A stretch of 64,000 bases of DNA. Origin: Hibiscus mutabilis (taxonomy: Eukaryota; Streptophyta; Magnoliopsida; Malvales; Malvaceae). Both the position numbers and the translations under genes were made by a program. Shown piece by piece: positions 42,395-54,410 of this stretch (within the stretch, counting starts at the first letter, position 1; each line of letters starts with the position of its first letter). The notes below the pieces were generated by a model that saw only the letters and a list, made by a program, of their open reading frames with translations, did not search any database and was not told where the DNA came from. The stretch is taken from NCBI GenBank assembly GCA_019671005.1, contig CM033732.1:13303932-13367931 (forward strand), written 5' to 3'.

Positions 42395-45300
42395 TTAGTC
42401 AGACTTCTTTGCTAAACTCAACAGCACTCCAGCGCTAAGACTTGTCGCCACAAAACCAAGTGACACCTCTGTAGATATGTGAAATCCTGCAACGATGAAT
42501 TAAAAAGCATAAAGATCTCTTTTTAGTTCTTTTAGAAAATAAAAAATAATCATATTGACTAATTCGGAATCAAGGTACAAACCAAAGAAATCCAAGATCA
42601 TTTTAAACCCAATGAAACCTAGAACAACGGCAATGGAAGGCTGTCAAAGGAAAGGAAAAAAATCAGTACAAATTTGTACTTATCAGCGTACATGTTAAGT
42701 GCCAACCTATGGATAGAGCTGCATGCTTAATAACACAACAGTAATCTGCAAGATAAGTGCAAATTGGCAACAGAATATTGACATGAACAAATTTTTACGA
42801 GTTGCATGGATATATCTTTAATTATTTATGATGATTCATCACATTCTCTTCATGTATTGGTAAAAACTTATTTCGGACTTCTACATTTTCACTGGCGTCA
42901 AATATAAGGCATGCATAAGAAGGTCAAGTGGAGAGAATAAAATTTACCTGTAAGTATTCCAGATCTGCCATACCCTCAGCAATGAGTGTGTAAAGTGACC
43001 TTAAACCTTGAAGGGACAGGAATATAGTAAATTAATCATCTTGTACGACTCTGTGTGTGAGAGAGAGAGAGAGAGAGATTTATGTTGAGATGAAAGAAAG
43101 AATTACCTAAGATGGCAAAAATATTAGATGAAAAAACTATAAAAGGATCTCGTGTAACACCAAAAACAGCTGGTATTGAATCAACCTAAAGAAAATGAAA
43201 ATTTTCGTCAGTATCCTCATTGCATCATTAACCAGCATGTCCATATCCTAGCATGGGTGAGATAATGAGAACCTACTGCAAATGCTATATCACTGAGCTC
43301 AATAACTGCTACTGTGAGAAGCAAAGGAGTGGCCTGTCCAAAATATTTGACACCTGTTAGAATCAAGAATTCATTCAACTCAGTAAAGGAATTCAAATAT
43401 GTTTCAGAATAAGATAAGACTGCTAGTTCACACAAAAATGATGTGATAAAGTTCACAGGAACTGAGGATGTGAAAGTTGCTATAGATGACTTACTTGCCA
43501 AATGTTGTCCCGTTTAGTTATAAATTTATTGCCATCATAATTAGCTGAAACAAGAAAAGAAAAAAATAATTAAAACCACAATCACAAGCATTAACCAATG
43601 CAAATAAATTTGCAGAATTTGTTAATAAAGATTGCAGCCAGCACATAAGTAGTCAACCTTTAAAGAATAGACAGAATAAACTAAATAAGCTAGACCAAAA
43701 GTAGAACAGAAACAATTCAAAGGTAGAATATCACATGTGACGGGGATAAATCTCTGGCATGTCTTCACTATGAAGTTGTCAGACAGATCAGAGTCATCTT
43801 CCTCATTGGAAAATAGCTATCACAAGATAATACAAAATGATGAGCCACTAGAATTCGAACTCAATGAAGCAAACATAACACGTGCAGAACTGCCATAAAT
43901 TTGGAAAATAAGATACCACAACATATTAGATAAATAGCAACTTGATAGTCACACCAATCAGTAGACATACAGCACCTTGAACGATGAGAACAAGAGTATA
44001 GCAGCCAGTAGTAGGTTGACCACCTCAAACCTCTAAAAAAGCAGAGGGGAGTTCATGAGCCCAGACAAGAAGCATGGTTCACGGGAAAACAGATACAAAC
44101 TTAAAAAGTGAACAAGGATCTACCTGAAGGGTTGCTGTTCCAAGTAGTATCAATGACAAACGAAAGATGATTGCACCAGCAATACCATATGAAAGAACCC
44201 GATTCTACATTTTGCACATATGAAACTTTAAATTACAAGGGGTTAACATGAAAAAGCTCAGCATGTGTGAGAATATCTTTTCCAGATATGTCATACTAAA
44301 AACTGGCAGCTTCAGGCAATACAGTTATAAGGAATTATAGCAATGTCTTAAGCAGATATATAAATGTATGGCACCTGATACGTATGTGGCACTTTGAAGT
44401 ACTTGAAGATAAGAACAAAGACAAACAAATTGTCTACAGACAAACTTTGCTCCAATAAGTACCTGAAAAGAAATCATAACTACAGCAATAGCATGCAAAA
44501 GAGAAAAATCCAAGCAGAAATGTCTAAAATCCATTTAAAACAGGGAAAAACGGCCATGTATTATCAGTCAGATATAATGAAACAAGTGACTAATGGGTAA
44601 TTTTCAACACTCATATTCTAGATACCCAGCAAAAAATTCTGATGCCTTGCCAACTCCCTCCTTCAATCCCACACCAACTCCGAAAGCAACAGCAGAGCAC
44701 ACCTAAACACAATAATGAATACCCAAAATGTCTTCAATCCACAAAGGACTAAATGAATCTACATTCAATAAAGAATAAACAGCAATAATCTTGAGACAAC
44801 TGACCCAAAAAGCAACAGTTTTAACAGATGATACATAATCTTTATTTTCCTGAAGTTTCTCCTTGGAATCAGCATAAGAATTCTCCTCATCTGCAGATTT
44901 ATCCCATAAATACATCATTTTATCCAACAACGATGAAAAAGCTTCAATTTAGGAGATTAATATAAATTCCTAAAGTTAATAAAAAATTAAATCACCTTTA
45001 GACAAATGATCCTCCTGTTCCATTCCCCTGGAGCGAGCAACCGGGAAACATATTGCCCGTTGATTATGGCTTACTGCGAGTTTAATCACAAATTAAAATG
45101 GAAAATCAAAAAACAAAAACATGATCAAAATATGCCGTCAGCCAGTCCCTCTAATTGAGATTTATCCAGTACTTCAAAAATTAAAACTTAAATGTTCATA
45201 CTTTTATTTAAAAATTCTAGTTTAAACGTTTAATCATTAACACTACTAATATTTTCTACCCATTCTTTTATCCGTATACTCATGCAATCATATCAACTTC

Positions 45301-45660
45301 ACAGGCAATAATTATGAATTCAGGAAACACACATTATACTAAGCAAATTTAGACCAAAAAATACTGATTGTATCGACAGTTGAACTTAAGTTTTTAACTT
45401 TTAAAGTACATTGACTAAATCTCAAACTTTTCCGGAACTGATGGTAACATTTTGACCTAAAAAACGAATACTTCAACGCACAGAGCATAAGAGCATGGAG
45501 GAAAGAGACCTGGATGGACAACGGAGAGGCGAGGATTTGAGAATCGGAGTCCGGTCCATCTGGGTGATTGAACTGAAGGCGAGACAGAGGAAACCCTAAG
45601 ATCGAAATTGAGGGCGATTCGAATGCCACCGCCATGGGGAACGGCTGTAGATAATCCCAT
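42395..45660 (-). CDS. TERC: Plastid TerC-family membrane protein (14 exons)
   Basis: Spliced minus-strand CDS, 1146 bp, 381 aa. Exons: 45660-45510, 45073-44996, 44941-44805, 44702-44626, 44462-44375, 44204-44124, 44032-43976, 43816-43735, 43544-43495, 43333-43277, 43185-43107, 43006-42948, 42640-42583, 42486-42395. All 13 introns are GT-AG and phases join without a break. Residues 1 to about 75 look like a Ser/Arg-rich transit peptide. Then a multi-span core with LSVDNLFVFVL (Asp158), TLQRFEVVNLLLAA and IELSDIAFAVDSIPAVFGVT (Asp282, Asp288), plus FIGFKMILDFFGFHIS near the end. I recognise the Arabidopsis TerC protein (At5g12130, PDE149), a thylakoid membrane protein needed for thylakoid biogenesis that works with ALB3. 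Length matches (about 384 aa). An in-frame Met at 45765 is an alternative start. No defect is seen. Confidence 0.93.
43052..43078. repeat. (GT)n(GA)n microsatellite in a TerC intron
   Basis: TGTGTG followed by about ten GA units, in the intron between exons 11 and 12. Confidence 0.85.
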
Positions 45661-48600
45661 CGAAGATTGAGCTAGGAGCTCCGGTGAGAATATTCTTGTC
45701 GGTAATTGTGATATGTGAGGTAAGGGAAAGAGACGGAGAGATTGGCCTAGATAAATCTTGTCCACTGAAATTGAATCAGTATCCTTTCATTTCCCCAGGA
45801 ATGAACTGTGTTTAGTTCTTGTATTCATTTGCTGGTTTTTGTGGTTAAGGAGTAACGGCGCTGCTTGCGGTCTGACAGTCACTTATTTCCTTTTTACGGT
45901 TCCACTGAGCATGGGCAAATGTTTGGGTTGATCTAATGACTTAAAGTGAGGCTCGATTCGAAAAAGTAATTTTTTATTTGTGCCATTTGATTTTTTATTT
46001 GAAATATTTAAATTAACTCAATTAATTTGTAAAAAATTTAAATTTGAGTTTGTATTATGGTTAAAATTAAAAAAAAATTGACTTTTAAAAAGTCACATAT
46101 TAAGTGAAACAGAGAGAGTATAATTTTACGATTTATTCTTTAATTTTCTTCTTTCTTTGATTCCTTCTTCATTTTAACTTCATTTTGACCAAATTTAAAC
46201 AACATGATTCTAAAACACTATAGAATATCTATTTAGCTTTAATTTATATTTTTGAAAATAAATTTTATCTTTTTTGTAATATAGACCCTCAACCTTGTAT
46301 AATTTTCTCATTTCTTCAATTTCTTTTTCGTTTTAAGTCCATTTCTGGTCAAATTTGAACCAAATGCTCTTAAACCACTATAGAATACATATTTAGCTTC
46401 AATTCATATTTTTTAAAATATTTTTTTATTGTTGTAATTTAGTCTCTCAACTTTGTATGATCTCTTTATTTCATCAATTCATCCTTCAATTCATATAATT
46501 TCAATTCATATTTTTAACAAAAATATTCTTTTTACAATTTAGTCTCTTAACTTTGCATTTTATTCAATTTAGTCCTTCAACTATTTTTTTTATAAATTCT
46601 TTCTTCTCATAAATTTCTTAACCCTATCAATATTTTATCCTAAAAAATTTCTTTCTCAAAAATATCATTATAAATATGTTTTAGAATTTTAGACGGTATT
46701 TCTTTATTAAATAACATAATAAATCTTACTCGCATATGCGATAAAGGAATGTGAAAAAATATATTTTTATACCTTATATGATTAGAGAAAGACATTTAAA
46801 TTAGAATTAATGTGTACGTAACATTATAAATAACTACAATTAAATTTGTACAGAGACTTGACTTGACTCAACTTGGATTACATGAACTCGACTGGAATTG
46901 AAAAAATTTCAAATAAAATTTGAGTCATAAAATAAGACTCATCAACTCAAAAAAATTTCTCGATTTGATCGAATGCTCACCCTACTAATGCCCTCAAAAT
47001 ATGGCTTAAAATTTGATGTGGTACCAAATTTCAAATCATTACAATTGAATTCTTAAGTATTAGTATGGTATTAATTAAGTGTTTCTATTTACTTTTTCAT
47101 TAATTTAAGTATTAAATTCCAGCTTAAATTTGATGGGAGTATATATAATGAGTTGATCAAATATTAAATATATTTTTATATTTTTTTGTCAGAGACTACG
47201 CTAGGTAGATAGGGGCTTCTTGTGAGAAATTATTTTATGGATCTGGCTTACTACATTATATATGATCTATATATACTAAAAATTGGTCAATTAATCTTTT
47301 TTTTCATGTTATTAATTTATTCATAATCAACTTCTATATAACAACCCATCCCTTATTTACATGGCATAAAAAAGTGAATATTCATCTTTGGAAGAAAAAA
47401 ATGATATGAAAAAAAATTAATTGACTGATTTTTAGTGGACGAGATCATAAATGACGCTGTAGGTCGGGACCATATAATAATTTTCCTTCCCAGGAGTAGA
47501 AAATTAGTTGTTTGTTCCTCTGATTTTTTAAAATTAATATAATGATAGAATTGTAGTTTCGATCCCCAAATATGTTAATATTATGATTTAATCCCTTTAA
47601 AATTGAAAAATTTTAAATTAATATTGCATTGTGGCCATTAGAAAAAAAATTAATTCTATTTATCCCTAGAAATATTTTCTAACTTCGTCCCTGCAACTTG
47701 TTTCAACAACTTGAAACTGATGTGTTTAAATATATAATGTGTCATTAAACTCTAAGATGAAAATCAACTTACAAAATCCAATTGATATATGCAGTAGGTA
47801 CACATGTATACAAAATTTGAACCATTTATTTTAAATATGTTCAACGTTATATTCAGGCTAACATTAAGTTTAAGCAATCGACTAAATTGACAAAAGGACG
47901 TAATTAAATGATATTGACAAATTGAATATTCAATTGAAATATTTTCAAGTTTAGACATCAATTTAAAAAATAGGCCATAGTTAGACATCAATTTATAATT
48001 TATTATTTCATAGGTTTTGGTATTTTTAATTATTTTCAATTATTTTTCTAAAAGAATAATAATATTTTTTTAATATTTTAATTTCTTATTTTTTTAAAAT
48101 ATTACATACAAATCAATTTTACCCCGAACTCATTAAAAAATCATTCCCCCCTCAAATTCTCTGCAAAAAAAAAAATCAAATGTTATCTCTCTAATCACAC
48201 CAACATTCACACGTGGGCTGATACATCAACACTGTTAACGGTTACATCAGTACATTAATGGTTAACGTTAGCCAAAATACTAAATTAATACAATTTGCGA
48301 GCTCGAGGATCAAATTAGGTTAATTTTTCGTAGTGAGACTGAATTAATTATTTGATACGAACTTAGAGAAAAAAAATACCCTTAAAGCCTTATTTTTAGT
48401 ACATTTAAAAATACATATTCAAATAATATTTAGACAATAGCATCTTCTTTCACCAACCACTTCACCTTTTTGGTGTTTTTCCTGTATTTCTTTTATCTTT
48501 ATTTTCCTATGTGTAACACTCCGTGTCGGGTCTGGGAGTTTTACATGGGCAGGAAAAATAACATTCGAGATTGGTGCAGAACATGGAATTTTTTTAGTTG

Positions 48601-48989
48601 GAAAGAGTTAAAAATAAAAGTTTAAGAGTTTAAGAGTTAAATTTAAAATTAACTTTTTTTTGTTAATGTGACACGTCATCAAATTGACGAGATTTAATGG
48701 TTTAGTGATTAAAATATAATAATTCGATAGCATAAATAAACAAAACGTAACGTTTCCAAAATCGATGACCAAAATCAAACATGTAAAAACATAAGTGACC
48801 GCTCATGTATTTTATCTATATATGAGCCAAAATACTTGATGAACATTTTGACATTTTCTTCGAAAAACCTTAATTTTATCACAGAATTAAAGACTATGAA
48901 AAATTATAGTAAAATGAAATTTAATAGTGCAAACTTTTCATTACGTATGTTATATCAAAACTATTTATAAAGGTAACAATTTATAAATA
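45661..48989. other. AT-rich spacer downstream of element F side, upstream of TerC
   Basis: 45661 to about 46000 should contain the TerC 5' UTR and promoter; no box could be chosen with confidence. 46150-46700 has repeated CTTTAATTT, TTTAGTCYCTCAACTTTG and TTCATATTTTT words, a common degenerate plant repeat. GTGTAACACTCCGTGTCGGG at 48513-48532 resembles the first bases of a chromovirus LTR, but nothing supports a full element. Confidence 0.35.
47277..47438. repeat. Small inverted repeat
   Basis: CTAAAAATTGGTCAATTAAT on the left pairs with ATTAATTGACTGATTTTTAG on the right (17 of 20 positions), enclosing about 120 bp. AAAAAAGA / CATG extensions pair further. No clear target duplication. It may be a tiny MITE. 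Confidence 0.5.
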
Positions 48990-49438
48990 GGTAAAGTATA
49001 CAAAGGGTCACTAAACTATCTCTAAAAATACAAAATGGTCATCAAACTTTCAAATGTTACAAAATGGCCATTAAACTTTAGTTTTTGTTATAAAATGGTC
49101 ACTGAGCCATTAACTGTCGTTAATTGGGTGACGTGATAGTTATAAAAATTTGAATAATATAACATTTAATCCTCCATATTGACACATTTAATCAATTTAT
49201 TCCTAATTTAACCCTCATTATTGATGTCTAAATTGATTGAATGTGTAAATATTGAGGATTAAATATGTTATTATACAAAATTTCGTAATTGCCACGTCTC
49301 CCAGTTAACGACAGTTAACAGCCCAGTAACCTTTTGTAATAAAAACTAAAGTTTAATGACCATTATGTAATTTTTGAAAATTCGGTGACCATTTTATATT
49401 TTTAGGGATAGTTTAATGACCATTTATCTACTTTACCC
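48990..49438. mobile_element. Foldback MITE 3 (449 bp)
   Basis: Arms of about 150 bp: left GGTAAAGTATACAAAGGGTC, right in reverse complement GGGTAAAGTAGATAAATGGT. Both go on through CTAAACTATC, TTAAACTTTAGTTTTTRTTA and TAACTGTCGTTAA. It is flanked by a perfect 10-bp duplication TTTATAAATA (48980-48989, 49439-49448), consistent with Mutator-like transposition. The GGTAAAGTA...GGTCACTAAACTAT wording resembles a high-copy plant MITE type. No ORF. Confidence 0.85.
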
Positions 49439-49777
49439 TTTATAAATAGATACTTCTCATTATAATTGACTTTTTGTCATGAGTCAAATATTTTTTATTT
49501 TAGAATTTTTGGATATGTGATATATATTCAAATTACTCTACCACAACACACGGAATGAGTATTTGAAGAAAAGTTAAAAATACATATTGAATATAAGTCC
49601 TCTTTTATTGAATGTCTTGACTAGATTTGTAAACTTATATTTGATTTTGATATAACAAGGACTATTTTGTAAAAAGGAATAAAATTTTAATACTCAATTG
49701 ACTCACTAAATTGACAAAGATTCAAACTTAAAATAATTTATAAGTCAAAACCTTAAACCCCAAAGTTTTTCTAAGTG

Positions 49778-50870
49778 TTTTGGTACTCAAAATAGCCAAT
49801 TTGGTACAGAAGTACCGATACGCCTTAGGCTGTACCGATACGAGTTTTCGCCATTGGAAAACTGTTTTTTGCTTAATAGATATAGGGTACCGATACGGCT
49901 GGTCGCGTATCGCTACGCCCTTTGAAACCTGTAAAACAAATTGCTTCTGAGTATCGATAGACTTATAGCGTACCGGAACAAGGTTAAAGATTTTCTAAAT
50001 CTTTGTATTTATTATTTGACCGTTGCCTTATCAGTTTATTGGAACCATAACTTTGAAAATAAGTTAGCACGTACCGAAACCCTTAGAGGCGTATCGATAC
50101 GAGTTTTTAAGCAAAACTTCTAAGGATTCCAGTGAGCAAAATCGGTATCGATACGGTACGGCCCGTACCGATGCCCTTTGTAAAATACACACTTCGTGTC
50201 GATACAGCTTCTCATGTATCAATACCCCTTTGTTGCAACGACTATTTTCTCTTATGGCATGTACCAATACGGTTGTTCGCGTACCGATATCCAGTGTTGC
50301 AAAACAACATTTATTGCAGGAAAAATACAGCCCAACAACTATAATCAATATCACAACTACCCAAACTACAAGAAATCAATGAGGTGGTATAAAATCAAGT
50401 CTCCAAAGCTTCTTCAACAACTATTCAACAAGTCTAAAGCATTCAAGCACACATCCAACAATCTTTAAGCTTTTAGTGTCAAATCTTGTAAACCCAATTA
50501 AGTGATTTCAATTGTAAATTTTTTATTCAAGTGTTGGGGTTTTAGTGAGCCTAGAATTGTGCAAACACTTTACCTTGTGAGGAATTTTTAGTTTGCTATC
50601 ATTTGTATTTCTCTTTGTGAGAGTTTTTAAGGTTTTGGGGTATAAACCTTAAGAGAGTTGTAAGGTTATCTCCTTGAGCCTCAAAAGGAAAGCAAATCTA
50701 ATGGATTTGAGAAATCCTTAGTGTGGATAGCTAAGGTAGTAGATGTAAACCTTATACAAGAAGGTTAAACCACTCTAAATTGTTTATGTTATTTTTTTTC
50801 TTTGCTTCCACAATTTTTTTAAATTGCCAATTCACCCTCTCTTGGTTATCTTGCATTGATTGTTCATCCC
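49778..50870 (+). repeat. 5' LTR of the copia element (approximate)
   Basis: The region before the primer site, with the dyad cluster in its first half and a T-rich 3' part. Ends are approximate because the partner LTR lies outside the window. Confidence 0.5.
49812..50290. repeat. GTAYCGRTAC dyad cluster in copia LTR
   Basis: Seven pairs of 10-mers: 49812/49832, 49887/49907, 49951/49970, 50071/50091, 50145/50165, 50196/50216, 50261/50281. Six pairs are exactly 20 bp apart and one is 19. Spacers differ (GCCTTAGGCT, GGCTGGTCGC, CCTTAGAGGC, GGTACGGCCC, AGCTTCTCAT, GGTTGTTCGC). Pair-to-pair distances vary from 51 to 120 bp. Confidence 0.9.
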
Positions 50871-50876
50871 AATAAT

Positions 50877-50888
50877 TGGTATCAGAGC
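50877..50888 (+). promoter_or_regulatory. Primer-binding site, tRNA-iMet type, copia element
   Basis: TGGTATCAGAGC, complementary to the 3' end of initiator tRNA-Met, the usual copia primer. Confidence 0.9.
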
Positions 50889-50959
50889 TACACTCATTAG
50901 AAGGCTTTACATTCCCTTGAGTCGATCCTAAGGTGTTCAATTAATCCACAAGTCAAACC

Positions 50960-52229
50960 ATGGCCTCTACTTCCGGAAACCACCTCATCAAATTTTAATC
51001 TATCTCTAAATTGCCTTATTTCAATAGAGCAAACTACCCATATTAGAAGAATAGAATGAGGCTCTTCATCAAGTCAAATGACTACCTCCTTTGGGATGTA
51101 ATAGAAGATGGGCCATCTATTCTGATGAAGGAAAAAAAGAGATCGTCGCGTCCCCAAGACTCAGCAAGAATACACTGATAAAGATCAGAGGAAGTTGCAA
51201 ATCAACGATAAAGCAATTCACATTCTCTTTTGTGCTCTTAGCCTGGACGAGTATGCTAAGATATATTCTTGCACAAGTGCGAAGGAGATATGAGACAAGA
51301 TTGAAGTTACTTATAAGGGCACAAATGAAGTGAAGGAGACCAAGATTGGACTCATCAATCTAAGTTATGAGAGATTTAAGATGGAACTGAATGAAGACAT
51401 CAACAAGATGTTTGATCGATTCTCCATCATCGTCAATGGGTTTAGAGGCTATGGAAAAGTCATTCCAGAAGACAAGCTTGTTTGGAAGCTTATCTACCCT
51501 CTTTCCGAGTTATGGGACTCAAAGAAAACCACCATCATCGAAGCTAAAGATCTCAAAATCTTAAAGCTTGATGCACTTTTGGGGTCTCTTCTCACTCATA
51601 AGATCATGAAGAAATGAAGAGAATAGTAAAAGAAGAAGAAATAGAAGAATGTGGTGAAGAAAGAAGTGGAAAAGAAAAATATGAGAATTGCTCTCAAAGC
51701 TTCACAAGATGGGAGCAATTCTAGTGAAGAATAAGATAAAGAAATGGCTATGCTAGCTAAGAGATTCAAAATGTTCATGAAATCCAACTGGGGAAGAAAG
51801 TTCCAATGAAGAGAAGGTTTCAAGAACAACCAAAAAGAGAAAGAGAATGATCAAATCATTTGCTATGAGTGCAAGAAGCTGGGACACATCAAGTTCGATT
51901 GTCCTCAACTAAAGAAGAAGAGCTTTAAGAAAAAGAAGAAGCTTAAGGCACATGTAGTTACCTGGAGTGATGAGGACTCATCCGATGAGGAGGAGCAAGA
52001 AGTAGCTAACCTTCGTCTCATGGCATTGGAGGAAGATCCAAAGGTAACCTCAAACTCATCTAATTTTGATTTTACTTTTGATGAGATTCAAGAAGCTTAT
52101 GATGAGTTGCAAGAGGTTTATGATAAGTTGGTTTTGAAGTATAAAGAATCACTTTTGAAAAATAAGAAAATAATTTTCCGATTTGAAAAACCAAAATGGT
52201 TTTTTATCCAAAACCAATGTGAAACTTGA
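50960..52229 (+). pseudogene. gag of the copia element
   Basis: Starts MASTSGNHLIKF then a stop. SISKLPYFNRANYPY, RLFIKSNDYLLWDVIEDGPS (in frame with more stops), and KMELNEDINKMFDRFSIIVN (51330-51617) are the usual SIRE gag wording. The knuckle CYECKKLGHIKFDC is at 51861-51902 in another frame. A Lys-rich and an acidic segment follow (WSDEDSSDEEEQEVANL). At least four stops or frameshifts break it. Confidence 0.8.
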
Positions 52230-52669
52230 AAGAAAGGTTGTGGATATGCAAGAAAAACAAAAAGATTTTGAAAAGAAAAACTAAGACTTGTATAACCTAT
52301 TTCAAAAGTTTACGTTGATCACCAAAAAAAAGTGTATAATCTTAAAGCTTCTTTGAACAAGGTTGGGAAACCCCATTTTGAAAAAGGGAATAATTCAAAA
52401 TCTAACCATGTGAAAAAAACTTTAATGGCCACAAACATAGAGGCTTCCAAAGGCCCTCTTATGGTAAGAAAGTTAAAAGTGTTTGGGTTCCTAAGGAACT
52501 AGTCACTTCTAATAATGTTGATGTCATTGCTTCTTGGATTCCTAAGGGAACCAAGATTTTAAGAGCTAATACTCATGGACCCAAAAAAATTTGGGTACCA
52601 AAAATCAATTCTTGATGATATATTTGTAGGGGGCATTGCTACAAGGCCAAAACTTCAAGTGCAAACTCA

Positions 52670-53860
52670 TGGTAACTTGACAGTGGATGCTCGAGACACA
52701 TGACCGGAGACAAGAGTTGATTCTTGGAGCTAAAACCAAAAAGTGAAGGAGTAGAGACTTTCGGTGACAACTCCAAAAGCCACATTGAAGGAATTGGTTC
52801 TATTGGTAATCACTCTTCTATACTCGTTGATAATGTTTTATATGTCAACGGTCTAAAGCATAATCTTTTAAGCATAAGTCAATTATGTGATAAAGGTTTA
52901 AATTTCCTTTTTGATTTAAATGGTTGCAAAATAATTGACATTGATTCCAACAAAATTGATCTTTTTGGTCATCGAATAGGAAACATTTACATGGTGCATT
53001 TAGATGACATTCATATTTCAAATGCATGTTTTGATGCAAAAGAAGAGCATGATTCTTGGTTATGGCATAGAAAACTAGGACATGCAAGTATGCGTGTTTT
53101 GGAAAAATTAATTTCAAATGATCTAGTAAGAAGTTTGCCAAAAATCAAGTTTTCTCTTGACAAAATTTGTGATGTATGTGCTAAAGGCAAACGTAAAAGA
53201 GTTTCTTTTAAATCTATTAATGATGTATCTACGAGTATAATTTTACAATTGATCCATATAGATCTTTTTGGCCCTATTAGAACCATGAGCTTGGGTGGAA
53301 AATAATATGTATTTGTTTTAGTTGATGATTACTCTAGATTTACTTGAGTTCTATTTTTAATTACCAAGGATGAGGCTTTAGAAAAATGCATCACGTTTTC
53401 AAAAGCAAACCAAAATGATATTGGTTACTCCACTTCTTATGTTAGGAGTGATGTTAGGAGTGACCATAAAAACAAATTTCAAAATCTTGGTTTTCAAAAG
53501 TTTTGTAACTCAAATGTGATTAGCCATAATTTTTCGGCTCCTCGCACACCTCAACAAAATAGGGTTGTTGAGAGGAAAAATAGAACTTTAGAAGAAATGG
53601 CTAGAACCATGCTTTGTGAAAACAATTTGCCTAAGTATTTTTGGGGCGGAAGCCACTAATACGGCTTGCTATATTGTTAATATGATTAGGCCAGTTTTAA
53701 AGAAAACACCTTATGAGATTTTCAAAAATAAAATTCCTAATATTGGCTACTTTCATCCTTTTGGATGTAAATGTTTTGTTTTAAACAATGGAAAAGACAA
53801 TTTAGGCAAGTTCGATGCAAAAAGTGATAAAGCTATTTTTTCTAGGCTACTCTTTAAACT
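52670..53860 (+). pseudogene. Protease and integrase of the copia element
   Basis: LDSGCSRHMTGDKS (protease active site) at about 52676-52717, a stop, then 52724-53305. That frame has ILVDNVLYVNGLKHNLLSIS, the GAG-pre-integrase motif LWHRKLGHASMRVLEKL, CDVCAKGKRKR (zinc finger) and LIHIDLFGPIRT (first catalytic Asp). After a TAA (53303-53305), YVFVLVDDYSRFT, RTPQQNRVVERKNRTL (catalytic Glu) and YIVNMIRPVLKKTPYE follow. A one-base shift near 53640 precedes ATNTACYIVN. Confidence 0.85.
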
Positions 53861-54410
53861 CTAAAGCCTAGCGTGTATTTAACGAAAGAAATTTAGTAGT
53901 TGAAGAGTCAATTAATGTTGTTTTCGATGACAACCTCCTTTCGAGGAAGGATACTTGTGATGGTGTAGGAATTTTGGATGCCAATAATGGTTGGGGGAAA
54001 TCATCAAAGGTAGAAGAAGTTCCACCAAAAGAAGAACCACAAGATCCACCTTTATAAGCCTTGAAGGACATGTCTCTAGAGGAAATGGAGCCCACCTACC
54101 CAAGAGTGTTCAACTATGTCAAAGGTGATGAGATTTTCGGTTATCCATCCAAAGGGGTAACCACTAGATCCTCTCTAAGAAATACATGTAATTATGTTGC
54201 ATTTATCTGATGCATAGAGCCTAAAAATAATAAAGAAACATTAAATGATAATTATTGGATATTGGTTATGGAAGAAGAGTTAAACCAATTTGAGAGAAGT
54301 CAAGTTTGAAAATTAGTTGAAAGGCCTAGTAATAAATCTACTATAAGTAGTAAATGGGTTTTTAGAAAACAACTAGATGAGAGTGGTAACATAGTAAGAA
54401 ACAAGGCTAG
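53861..54410 (+). pseudogene. Copia integrase C-part and reverse transcriptase start
   Basis: Broken frames with LVVEESINVVFDDN and, from about 54215, IEPKNNKETLNDNYWILVME then KWVFRKQLDESGNIVRNKA, the opening of copia reverse transcriptase. It is cut at 54410 by the E1 LTR. The catalytic part is absent from the window. Confidence 0.75.

Larger units (their letters stand above)
49778..54410 (+). mobile_element. SIRE-like Ty1/copia element, 3' part displaced
   Basis: Plus-sense element: LTR with dyad cluster, tRNA-iMet primer site (50877-50888), gag with CCHC knuckle, protease, GAG-pre-integrase, integrase and the start of reverse transcriptase. It stops exactly at 54410, where the E1 LTR begins. 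The left LTR edge is not certain. TGTTTTGGTACTC at about 49778 is a candidate, but no second LTR is in the window to confirm it. Several stops and frameshifts mean it is inactive. Confidence 0.8.

Noticed and set aside
45339..45635. A 98-codon minus-strand ORF overlapping TerC exon 1
   Set aside because: It is in the wrong frame relative to exon 1, and its downstream part is intron.
42395..45660. Tellurium-resistance function for the TerC gene
   Set aside because: The family name comes from bacterial ter operons. The plant protein has a transit peptide and a thylakoid role, so metal resistance is not inferred.
48513..48532. Another LTR starting TGTAACACTCCGTGTCGGG
   Set aside because: No matching end, primer site, polypurine tract or target duplication was found nearby.
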